Source: an uncultured Capnocytophaga sp. (GTDB lineage: Bacteria > Bacteroidota > Bacteroidia > Flavobacteriales > Flavobacteriaceae). Taken from it: a DNA stretch of 9,164 bases. The position numbers and the translations under genes were made by a program. The stretch's first letter is position 1; each line of letters begins with the position of its first letter. The notes under the pieces were generated by a model. It saw only the letters and a program-made list of their open reading frames with translations. It did not search any database and was not told the origin of the DNA. Of the stretch, positions 5,516-9,164 are shown piece by piece. Location of the stretch: positions 1 through 9,164 of the forward strand of contig CAJZFM010000067.1 in the NCBI GenBank assembly GCA_915070235.1, in the 5' to 3' direction.

Positions 5516-7228
5516 ATGAAACGATTCTTACTTGGCTTAGTCCTTATTCTCGTTGCTTCTTGTTCTAAGAAGCCAGCCTCTTTGGCACTGATCCCCAGCG
5601 ATGCCGCTTGGGTAGTCTCTATTGACTTTAAGTCGCTTTACCAAAAAGCGGATATTGGCTCCTCTGAGAACTCTGCGGAGTTCAAGCAGTGGGTTGATAG
5701 CCTTTCCATAACGGATAAGCAACGCGATTTCCTCCGTGAGCTGCTCCGTAACCCAAGAAATTCAGGGGTGCGTTTTCGCGAGCCTATCTATTTCTTCCAG
5801 TATGGGCAACAAGGGGGCAATGGCATGGAAAACTATATTGGGATGGCCTGCTCTCTCTCCGATAAGGAGAAGTTTGAGAAGACCCTTAACCAACTTTTTG
5901 CCCTGACTGACAAGAAAAATACCCTTACCGAGGAAAGTGGCTATAAGCTACTGAACATGGCCGAAGGCAAATATACACTGAGCTGGGACAGCGACAAAGT
6001 GCTTTTTCTGGGAGTAGGCGGCACTGATGAAGAACCCGCTTCAGAACTACAAATCCCCTTGAAAGCCAAGCAACTCCGCTCCTTAGAGGCTAAAAAGCAG
6101 ATTACCTCCCTTGACGGCTTTGCCGATTTCCTTTCGGATCAGAAGGATATCAGTGTATGGGTCAACATAACAGACGCTTATGAGACTTTGGATAAGCGAG
6201 TACCCTCCGCCTCAGCGCTTTCTCCTTCGTTGTTCAACCTACAACAGGGAAGCTATCTCTATGCTACCTTGGAATTCGAGAAAGAGGAGATTATCCTCTC
6301 GGCTCGTACCCTATATAACGAAAAGTACCAAAAGCTATTAGACAAACATCGTATAGGAGATGCTTCCTTTAACAAAAAGCTCCTCAAACACTTCCCTGAG
6401 AAAATGCCTATGGCCTTCACAGGAGCGGTCAATATCAAGCACTACTACGAGTTCCTTAAAGAAGCAGAACCAGAACTCGTCAAAGAAGACGATATCAAGC
6501 AGTGGCTCGCCAATAAAGACCTCCAGTTAGACAACCTTTTGAACCTTTTCGGAGGGAGTTTCGTGGTGGCCTTGGAGGACTTTGAGACTGGTATGAGTAT
6601 TCCTATACCTGTGGTAGGAGCCAGCTTTGATGTCAATGACAAAAAAATCTTAGATAAGATAGTAGCTGAAGAAGGAAGTTTTACCAAGGAAGGAGATCGT
6701 TATAGCCTGACTTTCTTCTTTGTAAGTATCCATTTTGCTTATAATGACAAGGCCTTTTTCATAAGCAACTCCTCCGATGAGGTAGATGCTTTTATCGCTG
6801 GAAAACACAAAGATAACGCCTATAGTAGTTCCTTGGCTTCTCAGGCGGGCAAGAATACCTTCTATGGCTTTTTCAATCTGAACTTGGACGATTATCCTAC
6901 TATAATCAGGATGGCGATCAAGTCCGATAGGAGTACCCGTAACGATGCTTCTCTCCAGTGGCTTATAGACCATTCCAAGGACTTGGAAGTCAAGGCCAAT
7001 GCCAAGGAAAACACCGCCTCCCTTATCTATCATATGAAGAATGTAGAACGTAATAGTCTCTATAGCTTCCTTAAGTTTGCCAAGCAGGTCAATGCAAGCA
7101 AGACCACCAAAGGAAATAACGAAAAAGAGGACGAAGCCTACCAGGATGATGAACCCTACGAAGAAGAAGCCTATGGAGAAGATGAGGTAATTGAAGAAGG
7201 CGGAACAACTGAAAAAGGCGAAAAATAA
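5516..7228 (+). CDS. DUF4836 family lipoprotein with acidic C-terminal tail
   Basis: A 570-residue lipoprotein. The signal peptide (MKRFLLGLVLILVASC) ends in a lipobox VASC with Cys16 as the acylated residue. The residues after it (SKKPA) lack the acidic run described as the surface-export signal in Capnocytophaga and relatives, so a periplasm-facing location is more likely. The opening of the mature part, ALIPSDAAWVVSIDFKSLYQK, is typical of the DUF4836 family found in Bacteroidetes. That family has no known activity. Related segments may recur near residues 297-320 (FTGAVNIKHYYEFLK) and near 443-460 (YGFFNLNLDDYPT), suggesting internal repeats. Residues 536-561 are strongly acidic (15 Asp/Glu of 26) with spaced tyrosines (542, 548, 553). 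The next gene begins only 5 bp after the stop, so this protein is expected to work with, or depend on, the ABC pair that follows. Family call is good; function unknown. Confidence 0.88.
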   Translation: MKRFLLGLVLILVASCSKKPASLALIPSDAAWVVSIDFKSLYQKADIGSSENSAEFKQWVDSLSITDKQRDFLRELLRNPRNSGVRFREPIYFFQYGQQGGNGMENYIGMACSLSDKEKFEKTLNQLFALTDKKNTLTEESGYKLLNMAEGKYTLSWDSDKVLFLGVGGTDEEPASELQIPLKAKQLRSLEAKKQITSLDGFADFLSDQKDISVWVNITDAYETLDKRVPSASALSPSLFNLQQGSYLYATLEFEKEEIILSARTLYNEKYQKLLDKHRIGDASFNKKLLKHFPEKMPMAFTGAVNIKHYYEFLKEAEPELVKEDDIKQWLANKDLQLDNLLNLFGGSFVVALEDFETGMSIPIPVVGASFDVNDKKILDKIVAEEGSFTKEGDRYSLTFFFVSIHFAYNDKAFFISNSSDEVDAFIAGKHKDNAYSSSLASQAGKNTFYGFFNLNLDDYPTIIRMAIKSDRSTRNDASLQWLIDHSKDLEVKANAKENTASLIYHMKNVERNSLYSFLKFAKQVNASKTTKGNNEKEDEAYQDDEPYEEEAYGEDEVIEEGGTTEKGEK

Positions 7229-7233
7229 AGATA

Positions 7234-7866
7234 ATGGAAATCAGCTTACATCAGCTAAGACCAAGTTATATGGAACAGACGGAGCTAACTCCCTCGGATA
7301 TTTATCTGAGGGAGCTGGTCGTCTTTGCCCCAGCCAAGCGCTATCTTGTCCGTGCCCAGTCGGGTAGGGGAAAGACCTCCCTGCTAAGTTTCCTCTATGG
7401 GGAGCGCGATAGCTACGAGGGTTCTATTACCTATGATGGGGTAGCCCGACCCAAAGACCTCTTTGCCTATCGCCGCCATAGGCTGAGCTACCTATTCCAA
7501 GACCTACGCCTCTTTCCCTCACTGACAGCCAAGGAGAATATACTGCTCAAGAACCGACTGACAGGCTATTTCTCCCCCCAGCAGATCAGCGAACTACTTG
7601 TGCGAGTGGGGCTTGCCCATAAGCAGGATACCCCTGTGGCTACCCTCTCCTTAGGACAACGCCAACGTGTCGCCTTCCTGCGTGCCTTAGCCCAACCCTT
7701 TGAGGTGCTCCTCTTGGACGAGCCTTTTAGCCATTTGGACGAGGCCAATACCCATGTGCTCTGTGAGATCTTAGACGAAGAACTCTCCCAGAGAGAGGCT
7801 ACACTGCTGATGACAGCCTTGGAGACCAACACTTTGCTAAATTATGACCAAGTCCTACAGCTCTAA
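7234..7866 (+). CDS. LolD/MacB-like ABC ATPase with degenerate motifs
   Basis: A 210-residue ATP-binding subunit of the LolD/FtsE/MacB type, slightly shorter than the usual 220-235. Motifs in order are Walker A AQSGRGKTS (41-49, Lys47; the usual first Gly is Ala41), Q-loop YLFQDLRLFPSLTAKENI (Gln89), signature LSLGQRQRVAF (138-148; LSGGQ has become LSLGQ) and Walker B VLLLDEP (158-164, Glu163). The H-loop His is replaced by Ala195 (MTALE where MTHD-like is expected). Glu163 and Lys47 remain, so ATP binding is likely, but hydrolysis may be slow or regulated. The N-terminus lacks the usual first-strand pattern, as if the beginning has diverged. It lies between the DUF4836 lipoprotein (5 bp) and an FtsX-like permease (11 bp), and should form its homodimer on that permease. 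No Shine-Dalgarno sequence is seen. Confidence 0.88.
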   Translation: MEISLHQLRPSYMEQTELTPSDIYLRELVVFAPAKRYLVRAQSGRGKTSLLSFLYGERDSYEGSITYDGVARPKDLFAYRRHRLSYLFQDLRLFPSLTAKENILLKNRLTGYFSPQQISELLVRVGLAHKQDTPVATLSLGQRQRVAFLRALAQPFEVLLLDEPFSHLDEANTHVLCEILDEELSQREATLLMTALETNTLLNYDQVLQL

Positions 7867-7877
7867 AATCCTGATGT

Positions 7878-9056
7878 ATGCTCTATAAGCTCCAACGAAA
7901 GACACTCCCCAAAGCCCAGCTCCTTGGCTACAGTTTTGCCTTGATGGTGGCCGTAACCCTATTAGGGGGTATTTGGCAACTCTATAAGGATGTAAAACCC
8001 TTGTTAGAGGAGCAAACGGATATATTTTCAAGTAACTATGCAGTAGTGAGCAAGCCCATTTCGGCAGTAGGCTCGCTTGAGAAGGAAAGCATCTACTTCA
8101 CTCCCCAAGAACAAGAGGCCTTGCGAAAAGAGTCCTTTGTCAAGAGTATGGCGCCCTTTTCGGTGGCTACCTTTAAGATCATGGCCTATACACATCAGGG
8201 CGAGGGCGAATTGCCATTATTTGCTACCGACCTTTTCTTTGAGAGTATTCCCGATAAGTATATTGATGTTCAGAGCGACCAATGGCAGTGGAGTCCCTCC
8301 CGATCCTTTGTACCTATCATCATTCCAGAAAACTATCTTTCTCTCTATAACTTTGGCTTTGCCGAAAGCCAAGGACTACCTGTGCTCTCCAAGGGGCTTA
8401 TTGACAAGCTCACCTTCGGCCTACGCCTCTCTGGCAATGGTAAGGAAGCGGTATTCTCCAGCCGTATTATGGGCTTCTCTGCCAAAATCAACTCCATTCT
8501 CGTCCCAGAAGACTTCCTCGCTTGGGCAAACCAGACTTATGGAGCACCCACCTCACGTGTCTCTCGCCTTTTGGTGGAGTTTCATGACCCCTCACAGCAA
8601 GAGATATTGACCTACTTCAAGGCGCATAATTATACCATAAGCAAGGACGAGCTGGAACTGAGCAAGATGCGCTTTTTCTTCTCTTCTGCCCTTTGGACGG
8701 TAGTAGGGATTGCCTTACTGATATTGTTATTATCCGTAGCGGTGGTTGTCCTTAGCCTGCATCTGGTCTTGCAGCGCAACAGGGAGCAAATCCGCTCGCT
8801 GCTTTCCATTGGCTACACACCTGGGCAGATAGCCCGTTACTATCAGTGGGTTGTCTGTCTCTTTACACTGGGGGCTATCATCGCCGCCTTAGTGCTCTGC
8901 TACCTGCTGCGTAACCTCTATATGGCCAAGCTCTCTCAGCTCTTCCCCGTCTCCCCTACCAACTTTACCCTGCCCTTAGCCGCTTTTGCTTTGGCCGTAG
9001 TGTTATGTGTCCTCTATAGCGTGATACTTGTTAGGGGGGTGAAAAATGAAAAGTAA
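7878..9056 (+). CDS. FtsX/LolC-like permease of the adjacent ATPase
   Basis: An inner-membrane protein of 392 residues with the four-segment topology of type VII (MacB/LolCDE/FtsX) ABC permeases. The first membrane helix is at about 15-36, followed by an extracytoplasmic domain of about 225 residues (38-264), then helices at about 269-297, 324-344 and 366-384. Between helices 2 and 3 is REQIRSLLSIGYTPGQIARYY (302-322), the coupling region that meets the ATPase in FtsX-type proteins. Such systems use ATP to drive conformational work on periplasmic or lipoprotein substrates rather than moving solutes across the membrane. With one permease gene visible, it would be a homodimer, unlike LolC/LolE. 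The start ATG at 7878 is 11 bp after the ATPase stop; an out-of-frame ATG lies four bases earlier. Substrate unknown; the DUF4836 lipoprotein upstream is the obvious candidate partner. Confidence 0.87.
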   Translation: MLYKLQRKTLPKAQLLGYSFALMVAVTLLGGIWQLYKDVKPLLEEQTDIFSSNYAVVSKPISAVGSLEKESIYFTPQEQEALRKESFVKSMAPFSVATFKIMAYTHQGEGELPLFATDLFFESIPDKYIDVQSDQWQWSPSRSFVPIIIPENYLSLYNFGFAESQGLPVLSKGLIDKLTFGLRLSGNGKEAVFSSRIMGFSAKINSILVPEDFLAWANQTYGAPTSRVSRLLVEFHDPSQQEILTYFKAHNYTISKDELELSKMRFFFSSALWTVVGIALLILLLSVAVVVLSLHLVLQRNREQIRSLLSIGYTPGQIARYYQWVVCLFTLGAIIAALVLCYLLRNLYMAKLSQLFPVSPTNFTLPLAAFALAVVLCVLYSVILVRGVKNEK

Positions 9057-9073
9057 TCATCAGTTGTTGATTA
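9054..9073 (+). terminator. Weak hairpin over the stop codon of the FtsX-like gene
   Basis: TAATCA (9054-9059, including the TAA stop) pairs with TGATTA (9068-9073), leaving an 8-base loop; the stem can be extended inward with one mismatch. It is AT-rich and lacks a T-run, so termination here is only a possibility. Confidence 0.25.
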
Positions 9074-9077
9074 TCGG

Positions 9078-9092
9078 TTAACGCTTTGTTAA
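9078..9092. promoter_or_regulatory. Inverted repeat TTAAC-N5-GTTAA, possible operator
   Basis: Perfect 5-base arms (9078-9082 and 9088-9092) with a 5-base spacer, about 29 bp upstream of a TAnnTTTG element and about 60 bp upstream of the start at 9151. The position fits a regulator site for the next gene. It also contains TTTG at 9085-9088, too far (32 bp) from the -7 element to be its partner. Confidence 0.35.
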
Positions 9093-9120
9093 TAATATTA
9101 AAATCTTAAAAGAAATACCT

Positions 9121-9128
9121 TACTTTTG
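9121..9128 (+). promoter_or_regulatory. Candidate -7 element TACTTTTG
   Basis: TACTTTTG is a full match to TAnnTTTG, 22 bp before the ATG at 9151. No TTTG is found at the expected 19-21 bp upstream, so the upstream half is weak or replaced by activator dependence. Confidence 0.55.
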
Positions 9129-9150
9129 TAACTTCCTATAAGGCTGCATT

Positions 9151-9164
9151 ATGAGAAGTAATTT
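9151..9164 (+). CDS. Start of a further gene, cut by the window edge
   Basis: An ATG at 9151 is followed by AGA AGT AAT TT (Met-Arg-Ser-Asn-..). It lies at a proper distance behind the -7 element at 9121-9128, which is the only reason to call it. Nothing can be said of the product. Confidence 0.4.

Noticed and set aside
6650..7033. Open frame of 127 codons on the minus strand inside the DUF4836 gene
   Set aside because: No signal, motif or promoter; the opposite strand encodes a recognisable lipoprotein over the same bases.
8077..8610. Open frame of 177 codons on the plus strand, in another frame of the FtsX-like gene
   Set aside because: Its translation is rich in Ser, Pro and Arg with no domain pattern, and it lies wholly inside a gene with clear membrane helices and family motifs.

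Overview
The window looks like chromosomal DNA of a Bacteroidetes/Flavobacteriia bacterium, possibly Capnocytophaga-like (genus is a weak guess). The reasons are Bacteroidetes-type promoter elements (TAnnTTTG at -7, in one case with a TTG about 19 bp upstream), no Shine-Dalgarno sequences, a DUF4836-type lipoprotein, and an exported protein with a carboxypeptidase-regulatory-like domain. No rRNA, tRNA, CRISPR array or insertion sequence was seen.

Region 1 (1-4146): a 181-bp non-coding leader full of short repeats, then four same-strand genes forming one ABC-2 exporter cassette of the YbhF/YbhS/YbhR type. It has two separate ATPases (182-1087 and 1104-1838; these are fused in E. coli YbhF) and two ABC-2 permeases (1841-2947 and 3001-4119). 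The ATPases are complementary. The first has a normal signature motif but lost its Q-loop Gln and H-loop His. The second has normal Q- and H-loops but an LPLGW signature. A heterodimer should therefore have one working and one degenerate ATP site. The expected HlyD-type adaptor and TolC-type channel are not in the window. A hairpin (4127-4144) lies between this cassette and the next, convergent gene.

Region 2 (4178-5077): one minus-strand gene for a secreted or periplasmic protein with an N-terminal CarboxypepD_reg-like domain, followed by a divergent intergenic region carrying promoter elements for both directions.

Region 3 (5078-9056): four plus-strand genes probably read from the promoter at 5028-5057. 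The first is a 129-residue remnant of a DUF1016/YhcG-type nuclease whose N-terminal domain appears joined directly to the family's extreme C-terminal tail; it contains a perfect 26-bp palindrome. It is followed by a DUF4836 lipoprotein with a very acidic C-terminal tail, a small LolD/MacB-like ATPase with unusual motifs, and an FtsX/LolC-like permease. The last three are tightly spaced and make a plausible poorly characterised lipoprotein plus mechanotransmission-type ABC system in the cell envelope.

Region 4 (9057-9164): an intergenic region with a small inverted repeat, a TAnnTTTG element, and the first codons of another gene at 9151.

A theme across the window is 7- to 8-bp A-rich tandem repeats directly before start codons (182, 1104, 3001, 5516). 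These are annotated separately because they are not explained by any gene.
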